From the NCBI GenBank assembly GCA_001298545.1, contig LJCX01000028.1, positions 1-64,000 of the forward strand: a stretch of 64,000 nt of DNA, written 5' to 3'. Every line of letters begins with the position of its first letter. Positions within the stretch are counted from its first letter, which is position 1. Shown piece by piece: positions 42,358 to 51,116 of the stretch. Position numbers and translations under genes: made by a program. The notes below the pieces were generated by a model, which was not told the DNA's origin, ran no database searches, and saw nothing but the letters and a program-made list of their open reading frames with translations. This stretch comes from Actinobacteria bacterium OV320. Lineage in GTDB: Bacteria > Actinomycetota > Actinomycetes > Streptomycetales > Streptomycetaceae.

Positions 42358-44069
42358 TGCTCCTGGAGGTGCTGCCGGGTCGGGGGGAAGTCTGCGGTAT
42401 CGGTGGTGTGTACGGCGAGCGTGCGGTCCGGATTCAGCCGGACGACGATGTGGCGGTGCCAGTTCTCGTCGTCGCGGTCGGCGTGGTCCAGACGCCAGTG
42501 GCAGCCACGGGTCTCCTCGCGCTGCCGGGCGGCGGTGACCAGGACCCGCGCCACGCACAGGAGGTTGGTGGCCTCCCAGGTGTCGACGCCGGGCTCGGCC
42601 GTCTTGCCGTTCTCGTCGAGGGCGTCGCGGGCCTCGGCGTGCAGCCGCACCAGCTGGCCGGCCGCCTTCTCCAGGGACTCGGCGGAGCGCAGGACGCCGG
42701 CGCCGTCGGTCATGATCCGCTGGATGGCGAACCGGGCCTCCGGGGCGAGGAGCGGGTGCGCCGGCTTCTCCGGGCGCTCGACCGGCGCGGGCACCCGCGC
42801 GTGCAGGCCGTCGTCCGTCCGGCTCTCCACGATGTCGGTGACGATGCGCTCGGCGTAGACGAGGCCCTCCAGGAGCGAGTTCGACGCGAGCCGGTTCGCG
42901 CCGTGCACGCCGGTGCAGGCGACCTCGCCGCACGCGTACAGGCCCGGCACGGTCGTCCGGCCGTGGGAGTCGGTGCGCACGCCGCCGGAGGCGTAGTGGG
43001 CCGCCGGGGCGACCGGGACGGGCTCGGTGACCGGGTCGATGCCGTGGACGCGGCAGGCGGCGAGGATCGTCGGGAAGCGGTGCTCCCACATGTCGGCGCC
43101 GAAGTGGCGGGCGTCGAGGAACATGTGCTCGGCGTCCTGCTCCTGCATGCGGCGCATGATGCCCTTGGCGACGATGTCGCGGGGGGCCAGCTCGGCCAGC
43201 TCGTGCTGCCCGACCATGAAGCGCACGCCGTCCGCGTCGACGAGATGGGCGCCCTCGCCGCGTACGGCCTCGGAGACGAGGGGCTGCTGGCCCTCGGCGT
43301 CGGCGCCGAGGAACAGCACGGTCGGGTGGAACTGGACGAACTCCAGGTCGGAGACCTCCGCGCCCGCGCGCAGGGCGAGCGCCACGCCGTCGCCGGTGGA
43401 CACCGACGGGTTGGTGGTGGCGGAGAAAACCTGGCCCATGCCGCCGGTCGCGAGGACGACCGCGGGGGCGTGCACGGCGCCCACACCGTCGTGCTGGCCC
43501 TCGCCCATGACGTGCAGGGTGACGCCGGCGGTACGGCCGTCGGCGTCCGTGAGCAGGTCCAGCACGAGCGCGTTCTCGATCGTGCGCAGGCCCCGCGCGC
43601 GTACCGCCTCGACGAGTGCCCGGGAGATCTCCGCACCGGTCGCGTCGCCGCCCGCGTGCGCGATACGGCGGCGGTGGTGGCCGCCCTCGCGGGTGAGCTC
43701 CAGGCCGCCCCCCTCGGACTCGTCGAAGTGGGCGCCGGTCTCGATCAGCCGGCGCACGGCGTCGGGGCCCTCGGTGACGAGGATCCGTACGGCGCCCTCG
43801 TCGCACAGGCCCGCGCCCGCCACCAGCGTGTCGTCCAGGTGCTGTTCGGGCGTGTCTCCCTCGCCCAGGGCCGCGGCTATGCCGCCCTGCGCCCAGCGGG
43901 TGGAGCCGTCGTCGAGCCGGGCCTTGGTGACGACGACCGTCGTCAGGCCGGCGGCCTCGCAGCGCAGGGCCGCGGTCAGGCCGGCGACGCCGGAGCCCAC
44001 GACCACCACGTCCGCGTCGATGCTCCACCCGGGCGCGGGTGCGTGCAGTCGTATGCCTGTGCTGGTCAC
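42354..44069 (-). CDS. nadB: L-aspartate oxidase
   Basis: The 571-residue flavoprotein oxidises aspartate to iminoaspartate, the first step of de novo NAD synthesis. The FAD-binding VVVVGSGVAGLTAALRCEAA, the active-site region with EFVQFHPT and GEGAHLVDADG, and the C-terminal GLYACGEVACTGVHGANRLA (fumarate reductase/AspOx signature) are intact. The GTG overlaps the panC TGA by four bases, and its own stop overlaps nadC. nadA is not in the window. Its partner quinolinate synthase must be coded elsewhere. Confidence 0.95.
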   Translation of the reverse strand: MTSTGIRLHAPAPGWSIDADVVVVGSGVAGLTAALRCEAAGLTTVVVTKARLDDGSTRWAQGGIAAALGEGDTPEQHLDDTLVAGAGLCDEGAVRILVTEGPDAVRRLIETGAHFDESEGGGLELTREGGHHRRRIAHAGGDATGAEISRALVEAVRARGLRTIENALVLDLLTDADGRTAGVTLHVMGEGQHDGVGAVHAPAVVLATGGMGQVFSATTNPSVSTGDGVALALRAGAEVSDLEFVQFHPTVLFLGADAEGQQPLVSEAVRGEGAHLVDADGVRFMVGQHELAELAPRDIVAKGIMRRMQEQDAEHMFLDARHFGADMWEHRFPTILAACRVHGIDPVTEPVPVAPAAHYASGGVRTDSHGRTTVPGLYACGEVACTGVHGANRLASNSLLEGLVYAERIVTDIVESRTDDGLHARVPAPVERPEKPAHPLLAPEARFAIQRIMTDGAGVLRSAESLEKAAGQLVRLHAEARDALDENGKTAEPGVDTWEATNLLCVARVLVTAARQREETRGCHWRLDHADRDDENWHRHIVVRLNPDRTLAVHTTDTADFPPTRQHLQEQ

Positions 44070-45067
44070 GAGGCGGCTCCGAAGGTGAGGGGGAGGTTGT
44101 CGATCAGCCGGGTCGTCCCGACCCTGGCGGCGACGGCGAGGACGGCCTCGCCGGTGAAGTCGTCCTCGAACTCGGTGATCTCCGTGAAGTCCGAGGGGTC
44201 GACCAGCGCGAGGTAGTCCAGTTCGAGCGGCGGGTCCAGCCGGGCGGCCTCGTCGAGGACCAGGCGGGCCGCCGCGCGGATGGCCGCCGGGCTGCCGGGG
44301 GCGGCCTTGGCGACGGCGTGCGCGTCGGCCGCCGCCCGGGACTCCCCTATGGCGCTGAGCGCCTCGGCACGCGCGCGGGTGGCGGGCACCTGACGCGCGC
44401 GTGCCCGCAGCGCCTCCTGCGCGGCATGCCGGTCGCGGCCCGCGAACAGGGCCTGGGAGAGCGCCAGCGCGGTGCGCCGCCCCGCGGCGGACAGATAGCG
44501 GTTGCGGCTGGACAGGGCCAGCCCGTCCTCCTCGCGCACGGTGGGCACGGCGACGATCTCCACGCCGAAGTTCAGGTCCCGCGTCATGCGACGGATCAGG
44601 GCGAGCTGCTGGGCGTCCTTCTGCCCGAAGAGGGCGATGTCCGGCCGGGTGAGGTGCAGCAGCTTGGCGACGACGGTGAGCATGCCGTCGAAGTGTCCGG
44701 GGCGGGAGCTGCCCTCGAGCCGCTCCCCCATGGGTCCCGCGGTGATGCGGACCTGGGGCTCGCCGCCCGGGTAGACCTCGTCCACGGACGGGGCGAACAC
44801 GACGTCCGCGCCGGCCTGCTCGGCGAGCTTGAGATCGGCGTCCAGGGTGCGCGGGTAGCGGTCGAGATCCTCGCCCTGGCCGAACTGGAGCGGGTTGACG
44901 AAGACCGTGACGACGACCTCGCCGTCCGGCCCGGCGAGTTCCCGGGCGGTGCGGACGAGGGTGGCGTGACCTTCGTGCAGGGCGCCCATGGTCATCACGA
45001 CGGCCCGGCGGCCGCCACGCGTGCGTGCGTGCAGTTCGGCGGCGGTGCGCAGCAGGGTGGTGGTCAT
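44066..45067 (-). CDS. panC: Pantothenate synthetase
   Basis: The 333-residue enzyme joins pantoate and beta-alanine with ATP. The HIGH-type motif is MTMGALHEGHATLVR; VFVNPLQFGQGEDLDRYPRT and LFGQKDAQQL are the substrate-binding motifs, and LSSRNRYLS is the KMSKS equivalent. It is somewhat longer than the usual 280 residues because of an Ala/Arg-rich insertion near 215-245. ATG overlaps the stop of the DUF2520 gene by four bases, and GTGA couples it to nadB. Confidence 0.95.
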   Translation of the reverse strand: MTTTLLRTAAELHARTRGGRRAVVMTMGALHEGHATLVRTARELAGPDGEVVVTVFVNPLQFGQGEDLDRYPRTLDADLKLAEQAGADVVFAPSVDEVYPGGEPQVRITAGPMGERLEGSSRPGHFDGMLTVVAKLLHLTRPDIALFGQKDAQQLALIRRMTRDLNFGVEIVAVPTVREEDGLALSSRNRYLSAAGRRTALALSQALFAGRDRHAAQEALRARARQVPATRARAEALSAIGESRAAADAHAVAKAAPGSPAAIRAAARLVLDEAARLDPPLELDYLALVDPSDFTEITEFEDDFTGEAVLAVAARVGTTRLIDNLPLTFGAAS

Positions 45068-46029
45068 CCGGCATCTCCTTCGGTGCCGTGGGTGCCCGGG
45101 GCACCGGGGTTTCCGGGAGTGCCGTGGGCCTCGTCGGCGAGTACCCCGAGGAGGTCCTCGGCGAGCTCGGGCTTGAGGAGCCCGTGGGCGAGCGCGCGGT
45201 CGGCGGTCGCGCGGGCCATCGCCAGGTAGCCGGCCACGGTCTGCGGGGCGTGCTCGCGCAGCTCGGCGACGTGCGCGGCGACCGTGCCCGCGTCTCCGCG
45301 CGCGACGGGGCCGGTGAGCGCTCCGTCGCCGGAACGCAGTGCGTTGTCCAGGGCCGCGCCGAGCAGGGGGCCGAGCATCCGGTCGGGGGCCTCGACGCCC
45401 GCCGTCCGCAACAGCTCCATGGACTGGGCGACCAGCGTGACCAGGTGGTTCGCGCCGAGGGCGAGGGCCGCGTGGTAGAGCGGCCGGTTCTCCTCGGCGA
45501 TCCACTCGGGCTCGCCGCCCATCTCGATCACCAGGGCCTCGGCGGCCAGCCGCAACTCGTCGGGCGCGGTGACGCCGAAGGAGCAGCCCGCGAGGCGCTG
45601 GACGTCGACGGGGCTGCCCGTGAAGGTCATCGCCGGGTGCAGGGCCAGCGGCAGCCCGCCCGCGCGCAGGGCCGGGTCGAGGACCTTCGCGCCGTAGCGC
45701 CCCGAGGTGTGCACGATCAGCTGGCCGGGTCGTACGGCGCCGGTCTCGGCGAGGCCTTCAACGAGGCCGGGCAGGGCGTCGTCGGGGACGGTCAGCAGCA
45801 CCAGGTCGGCGCGCTGGAGGACCTCGGCGGGCGGGAGGAGGGGCACGTCGGGCAGCAGCAGCGCGGCGCGCCGCCTGGAGGCGTCGGAGACACCGGAGAC
45901 GGCGACCGGGCGGTGCCCGGCGAGCTGGAGGGACGCGGCCAGGGCGGGACCCACCCGGCCGGCGCCGACCACGCCGACGGCGAGCCGCGCGGGGCGGTCC
46001 CTGGGGTCTGGCTGTTGGGCTGTACTCAC
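45064..46029 (-). CDS. Rossmann-fold/DUF2520 protein, first gene of the pan-nad operon
   Basis: The 321-residue protein has an N-terminal Rossmann motif VGVVGAGRVGPALAASL and a C-terminal DUF2520 domain (GCSFGVTAPDELRLAAEALV, ALALGANHLVTLVAQSME). It resembles NADP-dependent reductases such as ProC and ketopantoate reductase, and is often next to panC in actinobacteria. A role in pantoate formation is inferred. It ends in a collagen-like GTPGNPGAPGTHGTEG tail. GTG start; the GGAAGG at 10 bases is only fair. Confidence 0.85.
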   Translation of the reverse strand: MSTAQQPDPRDRPARLAVGVVGAGRVGPALAASLQLAGHRPVAVSGVSDASRRRAALLLPDVPLLPPAEVLQRADLVLLTVPDDALPGLVEGLAETGAVRPGQLIVHTSGRYGAKVLDPALRAGGLPLALHPAMTFTGSPVDVQRLAGCSFGVTAPDELRLAAEALVIEMGGEPEWIAEENRPLYHAALALGANHLVTLVAQSMELLRTAGVEAPDRMLGPLLGAALDNALRSGDGALTGPVARGDAGTVAAHVAELREHAPQTVAGYLAMARATADRALAHGLLKPELAEDLLGVLADEAHGTPGNPGAPGTHGTEGDAG

Positions 46030-46057
46030 GCGACGGAGGCCTTCCGTTCCAGTCCGC

Positions 46058-46082
46058 TCCGGGTACCGGACGATTTCTCGTC
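46058..46082. promoter_or_regulatory. Paired palindromes upstream of the pan-nad-coa operon
   Basis: TCCGG-gta-CCGGA (46058-46070) and GACGA-tttc-TCGTC (46069-46082) lie back to back 30-50 bases upstream of the first gene of the operon. They may be operator or leader elements controlling the cofactor operon. No known NAD or pantothenate regulator motif was matched. Confidence 0.4.
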
Positions 46083-46113
46083 ATGTTAACGCTATCCGTC
46101 CGGGGAGCGTCCG

Positions 46114-46136
46114 GTTGTCCACAGGCTGTGGGTTAT
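46114..46136. promoter_or_regulatory. Two DnaA-box-like sequences
   Basis: TTGTCCACA (46114-46122), the preferred DnaA box of streptomycetes, is followed by the opposed TGTGGGTTAT. Both sit in the divergent space between the pan operon and the aldolase-like gene. It may be a chance or regulatory site; it is far too few boxes for an origin. Confidence 0.35.
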
Positions 46137-46226
46137 CCCACCCGTTCCCGACCTGCGGCCCGGAGGGCGGGCGGGGGCCGGAAACGCCCGTGCCTCCGCG
46201 GGCCGTCGCACGGCATCATCCGGTAC

Positions 46227-47405
46227 ATGACGAACACGGCGGAACACGGCGAGGAGAAGTCGGCGCAGCAGCGCCTGCGGGAGCGGCGGGCGGCCGCCTA
46301 CCGGAAGGCGGAACGCGTCCTGTCGCGCGACGGCGCGCGGGGCACGCTGCGGGACCGGCTCGCGCTGCTGCACGAGGCCGCGCCGCAGGTCCACGACCTG
46401 GACGAGCCCGCTGACCTCTACGGCGACGGGGTCGTGGCGGCGCTGGAGGCGCGGGTCGCCGGGCTGCTGGGCACGGAGGCCGCGGCGTTCTTCCCGACCG
46501 GCACGATGGCCCAGCAGGTCGCCCTGCGCTGCTGGGCGGGACGCACCGGCAACCCCACGGTCGCGCTGCACGCGCTGAGCCATCCCGAGGTGTGGGAGCG
46601 GGGCGCGTTCGGCGCCGTCAGCGAACTGCGCACGGTCCGGCTGACCCGCGAACCCCGGCTGCCCACGGCCGAGGAGGTGCGCTCCTTCGAGGAGCCCTTC
46701 GGCGCGCTGATGCTGGAACTCCCGCTCAGGGACGCCGGTTATGTACTGCCCTCCTGGGAGGAGCTGACCGAGGTCGTGGAGGCGGCACGCGAGCGCGACG
46801 CGGTGGTGCACTTCGACGGCGCGCGCCTGTGGGAGACGACCCACCACTTCGGCCGCCCCCTGCGGGAGATAGCGGACCTGGCCGACAGCGTCTACGTGTC
46901 GTTCTACAAGTCCCTCGACGGCTTCGGCGGCGCCGCGCTCGCCGGACCGAAGACGCTGGTGGACGAGGCGAGGACGTGGCGGCACCGCTACGGCGGGATG
47001 GTCTTCCAGCAGTTCCCCACCGCTCTGGCGGCACTCGTCGGCCTGGAGCGGGAACTGCCCCGGCTGCCCGAGTACGTGATCCACGCGCGCGTGGTGGCCG
47101 CCGCGCTGCGCGAGGGGTTCGCCGAAGCGGGCGTGCCCTGGGCACGCGTGCATCCGGAGGTGCCGCACACGCACGAGTTCCAGGTCTGGCTGCCGTACGA
47201 GGCCGATGTGCTCGCCGAGGCGGCGGCTCTGCAGGCCGAGCAGACGAAGGCGATGCTCTTCGTCGGCGGCTGGAGCCACGGCGGGCCGGGGCTGTCGTAC
47301 ACCGAGGTCACCGTCAGTTCCGCCGGACTGACGTGGACGGCGGACGACGTGAGGGCGGCGGTCGTGGACTTCGTGGGCCGGGTCGCCGAGGTGGTCAGCA
47401 GGTAG
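46227..47405 (+). CDS. Threonine aldolase/beta-eliminating lyase family PLP enzyme
   Basis: The 392-residue PLP fold-type I protein resembles the L-threonine aldolase group. The Schiff-base lysine is probably in VYVSFYKSLDGFGGAALAG. The cofactor-binding Asp is in VVHFDGARLWE, and LHEAAPQVHDLDEPADLYGDG opens the fold. It would cleave threonine-like beta-hydroxy amino acids, but the length and N-terminus differ from classic LtaE (about 340), so the substrate is uncertain. The ATG has no clear Shine-Dalgarno. Its last 11 bases overlap the small convergent gene. Confidence 0.85.
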   Translation: MTNTAEHGEEKSAQQRLRERRAAAYRKAERVLSRDGARGTLRDRLALLHEAAPQVHDLDEPADLYGDGVVAALEARVAGLLGTEAAAFFPTGTMAQQVALRCWAGRTGNPTVALHALSHPEVWERGAFGAVSELRTVRLTREPRLPTAEEVRSFEEPFGALMLELPLRDAGYVLPSWEELTEVVEAARERDAVVHFDGARLWETTHHFGRPLREIADLADSVYVSFYKSLDGFGGAALAGPKTLVDEARTWRHRYGGMVFQQFPTALAALVGLERELPRLPEYVIHARVVAAALREGFAEAGVPWARVHPEVPHTHEFQVWLPYEADVLAEAAALQAEQTKAMLFVGGWSHGGPGLSYTEVTVSSAGLTWTADDVRAAVVDFVGRVAEVVSR

Positions 47406-47604
47406 GCCGCGGGCGCAGCCGGCGGGCCAGGGCCTGCCGCAGCCGCCCGTGGGCGGGTCGGCCCGCGACAACCGCGCGGAACTGCTGGTAGTCCCGCAGC
47501 TCGCGCATCACCTGCCAGTCGTGGGCGCCGGGCGCGGGCACGACGGGCTCGCCGTGCTGCCTGGCCCGGTAGGCGTCGAGGGCGTACTGCTGCGTGATGC
47601 TCAT
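47395..47604 (-). CDS. Small protein of unknown function (69 aa)
   Basis: The 69-residue protein starts MSITQQYALDAYRARQHGEP and is rich in Arg/Ala/Tyr/Gln, with VMRELRDYQQFRAVVAGRP in the middle and a strongly basic end. AGAGGGA precedes the ATG at good spacing. Its predicted helices and basic end could mean nucleic-acid or partner binding, but no family is recognised. Proteins of this size and sequence are common in streptomycetes. Confidence 0.65.
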   Translation of the reverse strand: MSITQQYALDAYRARQHGEPVVPAPGAHDWQVMRELRDYQQFRAVVAGRPAHGRLRQALARRLRPRPTC

Positions 47605-47767
47605 GGCTGATCCCTCTCGGAACGGACGTCGTCCGGACGGTGCCCGGACATGGCCCCGCCCGGTCGTGGTCCGGGCAGGGGAGGACATGCGGAAGGGAGC
47701 CCTGAGGCCTGTTCCGCGGCTGCCCCGGCCTCCTCAGGCTGCGCCCGGCCGCTGCCCGGCGTCGCGC

Positions 47768-47790
47768 CGATTGACGGCGGCCGTCAATCG
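47768..47790. promoter_or_regulatory. 23-bp palindromic operator candidate of the ArsR-like gene
   Basis: CGATTGACGG-cgg-CCGTCAATCG is a perfect 10+10 inverted repeat (47768-47777, 47781-47790) located 39 bases upstream of the start of the ArsR-like gene. It contains TTGACG, a -35-like hexamer. An autorepression site is likely. Confidence 0.7.
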
Positions 47791-47828
47791 AGGACCGCGT
47801 TGTCGGTGGCGCGGTGCACCATGAGGGC

Positions 47829-48935
47829 ATGAGCCTGAGCATCGACATCGCGGGGCTGCGGCCGGAGAGGGTCGCGGTCGTGCCCTCACCCCTGGCCGAG
47901 CTCGGCATGGCGTTGCACGCGCTGTCCGAGCCGGGGCACCATCCCGGCCTTCAGGGCTGGGTCACCGGCGTGACCGCCGGGCTCGACTCGCATCTGGCGG
48001 ACCGGATGTGCGAGGCCGACTTCCTGTGGCGGACGACGTTCTCGGACATCTTCCTGCCGTACGCGGGCATCCCGGGCAGAAGCACGCTCCCCGGGGCCAC
48101 GCTCGCCGAGGAGCTCGACCTGCTGGACAAGCTGACGGACGAGCAGTTCGTGGACTCCGCACTGGAGTTCACCTGCGCGCCCGGGTACGACGTGCCGAGC
48201 CCCAACGTGCTCGCCGACGCGAAGCTGCGCCGGCGCGCCTTCGAACTGGCCGCCACGCGCGGGCCGCGGCAGGTGCGGTTCACTCAGCGGCTGCTCGACG
48301 ACCCGCCCCGCGTGCGTGCCTGGCTGAGGCAGTTCCTGGAGGACTGCGACGAGGCGTTCTTCGCCGATGTCTGGGCCCGGGTGCGTCTCCCGCTCGCCAC
48401 GGACGCCCGCTACAAGACGGATCTTCTGCGCCGCAAGGGCCTGGCGGAGGCCCTCGCCTCGGTGTCCTCGGCGGTGACGCTCGACGTGGACGCCGCGCGG
48501 ATCACCGTGGACAAGCTGGTCCAGGGCCGCAGCACCACCGGGGACGGCGGCCTGCTGCTGGTGCCGACGAGCCTCGGCTGGCCGCACCTGATGGTGCTGC
48601 ACCGGTACGGCTGGCAGCCGGTGCTGCACTACCCGGTCGGCTCGCCGGAGCTGGCCTCGCCGCCCTCGGTGGAGCAGCTGACGCTGCGGATGAAGGCACT
48701 GTCCCATCCCGTGCGGATGCGGATCTGCCGCCTGCTGGCCCGCAGCGCGTACACCACGACCGAGCTGGCCCAGGTGCACGGCATGACGGCCCCCGAGATA
48801 TCCCGGCACCTCGCCGTCCTGAAGAAGGCGGGCCTGCTCACCACCCGTCGGCGCGGTCGCTATGTGCTGCACCAGCTCGACGTGACGGTGGTGGCCCGGC
48901 TGGGCAGCGACTTCCTGGAAGGGATGCTCCGCTAG
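47829..48935 (+). CDS. DUF5937/ArsR-type winged-helix regulator
   Basis: The 368-residue protein has a long N-terminal DUF5937-like domain (about 1-270), which is helical and of unknown ligand. A C-terminal ArsR-type winged helix follows (about 285-350): LRMKALSHPVRMRICRLLAR, TTTELAQVHGMTAPEISRHL and AVLKKAGLLTTRRRGRYVLH. The ATG at 47829 is supported by GAGG upstream; an earlier ATG at 47821 is out of frame and 47814 in frame is possible. The palindrome upstream suggests autoregulation. Signals and targets are unknown. Confidence 0.88.
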   Translation: MSLSIDIAGLRPERVAVVPSPLAELGMALHALSEPGHHPGLQGWVTGVTAGLDSHLADRMCEADFLWRTTFSDIFLPYAGIPGRSTLPGATLAEELDLLDKLTDEQFVDSALEFTCAPGYDVPSPNVLADAKLRRRAFELAATRGPRQVRFTQRLLDDPPRVRAWLRQFLEDCDEAFFADVWARVRLPLATDARYKTDLLRRKGLAEALASVSSAVTLDVDAARITVDKLVQGRSTTGDGGLLLVPTSLGWPHLMVLHRYGWQPVLHYPVGSPELASPPSVEQLTLRMKALSHPVRMRICRLLARSAYTTTELAQVHGMTAPEISRHLAVLKKAGLLTTRRRGRYVLHQLDVTVVARLGSDFLEGMLR

Positions 48936-48992
48936 CCGTCGCCGCCCCGTAGCGGCCGTGGAGGCCGCGAAGGCCGCATGGGCCGGTGCGGG

Positions 48993-49664
48993 TCAGCCGT
49001 GGCCGCCGGCCCGGACGATCCCCGTCTCGTACGCGAGGACCACCACCTGGACCCGGTCGCGCAGCCCCAGCTTGGTCAGAATGCGGCCCACATGGGTCTT
49101 CACGGTCGCCTCGGACAGCACCAGCCGGGCCGCGATCTCCCCGTTGGACAGCCCCTGGGCGACCAGCACCATGACCTCGCGCTCCCGCTCCGTGAGGCGC
49201 TCCAGCTCCTTGTGGCGGGGCTCCTTGCCGGTGGTGGGCAGCATCGGCGCGAACCGGTCGAGAAGGCGGCGGGTGGTGGACGGGGCGACCACCGCGTCGC
49301 CGCTGTGCACGGAGCGGATGGCGGCGAGGAGCTCGCCCGGCGGCACGTCCTTGAGCATGAACCCGGAGGCACCCGCCTTCAGCCCGGAGAACGCGTACTC
49401 GTCCAGGTCGAAGGTGGTCAGGATCAGCACCTTGGGCGGTTCGGCCTCGGCGCAGATGCGCCGGGTGGCCTCCACGCCGTCCAGCTTCGGCATACGGACG
49501 TCCATGAGCACGACGTCGACCGCCGTGGAACGCACCACCTGGAGGGCCTCGACGCCGTCGCCCGCCTCCGCCACGACCTCCATGTCCGGCTGGGCGGCGA
49601 GCACCATCCGGAACCCGGTGCGCAGCAGCACCTGGTCGTCGACGAGCATCACGCGGATCGTCAT
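48993..49664 (-). CDS. NarL/LuxR-family response regulator
   Basis: The 223-residue regulator has a receiver domain (acidic pocket VDDQ at 8-11, phospho-acceptor Asp55 in LMDVRMPK, conserved Lys in GFMLKDVPP) and a LuxR-type helix-turn-helix (LTEREREVMVLVAQGLSNGE, IAARLVLSEATVKTHVGRIL). Its partner histidine kinase lies immediately upstream in the same direction, 131 bases away, with an AT-rich repeat between them. The signal is unknown. Confidence 0.94.
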   Translation of the reverse strand: MTIRVMLVDDQVLLRTGFRMVLAAQPDMEVVAEAGDGVEALQVVRSTAVDVVLMDVRMPKLDGVEATRRICAEAEPPKVLILTTFDLDEYAFSGLKAGASGFMLKDVPPGELLAAIRSVHSGDAVVAPSTTRRLLDRFAPMLPTTGKEPRHKELERLTEREREVMVLVAQGLSNGEIAARLVLSEATVKTHVGRILTKLGLRDRVQVVVLAYETGIVRAGGHG

Positions 49665-49690
49665 CGAGTCCTCTTCCGTTTCTTCTGTCG

Positions 49691-49722
<32 letters not shown>

Positions 49723-49795
49723 GTTACTTCGGTTTTCGTCGGCCGGTGCGAGTACGCCGGGGGCGTGACAGGTGTCACCAGGGCGTGCGTCGGCT

Positions 49796-50998
49796 TCAGT
49801 GCGCGGGTTTGAGCGGGAGCAGGGCGCTGATGCGGAATCCTCCGCCGGGCCGCGGGCCCGCGTCCAGGGTCCCGCCCACCATGCCGACGCGCTCGCGCAT
49901 GCCGATCAGGCCGTGACCCGCGCCGTCGGCGCCGCCCTCCTCGTACAGCTCGTGCGGGGCGCCCTTGCCGTCGTCCTCGACGAGCAGGCCGAGACCGTCG
50001 TCGAAGTAGACCAGGCGCACGCTCGCGCCGGTGTTGGGCCCCCCGTGCTTGCGCGTGTTGGTCAGCGCCTCCTGCACGATCCGGTACGCCGTCAGCTCGA
50101 CGCCGCTGGGCAGCGGCCGCGGCGTGCCCTCGACCTTGAAGTCGACCGGCAGGCCCGAGCCGCGGCACTGCTCGACGAGGTCCTCGATCTGCTCGACGTC
50201 GGGCTGCGGCACGTACTCGCCGCCCTCCTGGTGCTCGCCGGTGCGCAGTACGCCCAGCAAGCGGCGCATCTCGGCGAGGGCCTGGCGCCCCGTGGAGGAG
50301 ATCGTCTCCAGGGCCTTCTTCGCCTGGTCGGGTGCGGCGTCCAGGACATAGGCGGCACCGTCGGCCTGCACCACCATCACCGACACGTTGTGCGCGACGA
50401 CGTCGTGCAGCTCCCGCGCGATACGGGCGCGCTCGGCGGCGACCGCGACCTTCGCCTGCGCCTCGCGCTCCTTCTCCAGGCGGGCCGCGCGCTCCTCCAG
50501 CTGCGCGAAGTACGCGCGCCGGGTGCGAATGGAGTCGCCCAGCACCCAGGCGAGGGCGAACGGCACCGTCTGGAAGACGATGACCGCGACCTGGCCCGGC
50601 ACGCTCGCGTTCTCGTGCGGCCAGCGCACCTGCGCCAGGGTGGCCGCGCTCAGCGCCATGACCAGTGCGAGGCGGGAGGCCCAGCGGGCGCCGGTCGCGG
50701 CGACCGTGTAGACGATCACCAGCAGGGAGAAGTCGGCCGCGGTGACCCCGACGTTCAGCACCAGCTGAGCCAGTCCGAGCGCCGCGGCGAGCACGAGCAT
50801 CTGCTCGGGCATACGCCGACGCAAGGCGATGACCAGGCACAACAGGAACACGACGGGCACCAGCAGCGCCATGGAGTCGGTGCCGCCGCGGTCCTGGCCC
50901 GCGGTGCCGGCAGCCGCGGAGATCCCGAACAGGACGAGGGCCCAGAAGCCGTCAACCCCGGTCGGGTGTCTGCGGAGGAAGTCATAGAGGCGCTGCAC
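49796..50998 (-). CDS. NarL-type sensor histidine kinase (HisKA_3)
   Basis: The 400-residue kinase has about five membrane helices in the first 155 residues and almost no external loop. A coiled linker leads to the HisKA_3 motif ERARIARELHDVVAHNVSVM with His198. The ATPase domain carries the N-box VQEALTNTRKHG and G-box GHGLIGMRERV. The GTG start has TACGCT seven bases upstream and no Shine-Dalgarno, so the message is probably leaderless. It partners the downstream response regulator. Confidence 0.94.
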   Translation of the reverse strand: MQRLYDFLRRHPTGVDGFWALVLFGISAAAGTAGQDRGGTDSMALLVPVVFLLCLVIALRRRMPEQMLVLAAALGLAQLVLNVGVTAADFSLLVIVYTVAATGARWASRLALVMALSAATLAQVRWPHENASVPGQVAVIVFQTVPFALAWVLGDSIRTRRAYFAQLEERAARLEKEREAQAKVAVAAERARIARELHDVVAHNVSVMVVQADGAAYVLDAAPDQAKKALETISSTGRQALAEMRRLLGVLRTGEHQEGGEYVPQPDVEQIEDLVEQCRGSGLPVDFKVEGTPRPLPSGVELTAYRIVQEALTNTRKHGGPNTGASVRLVYFDDGLGLLVEDDGKGAPHELYEEGGADGAGHGLIGMRERVGMVGGTLDAGPRPGGGFRISALLPLKPAH

Positions 50999-51116
50999 GT
51001 AACCCAGCGTAGGGAAGCCCGATGCGTGCAGGGGTCAACCGGAGGGCCGATCCGGTCCGGGCGCGCGTACTCCGCAAGGTGGATGCCGTGATCACCTGTA
51101 CGCCTAGTCTGACCGG

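Noticed and set aside
46114..46136. Replication origin
   Set aside because: Only two DnaA-like boxes; a Streptomyces oriC has many and lies near dnaA-dnaN, which are not here.
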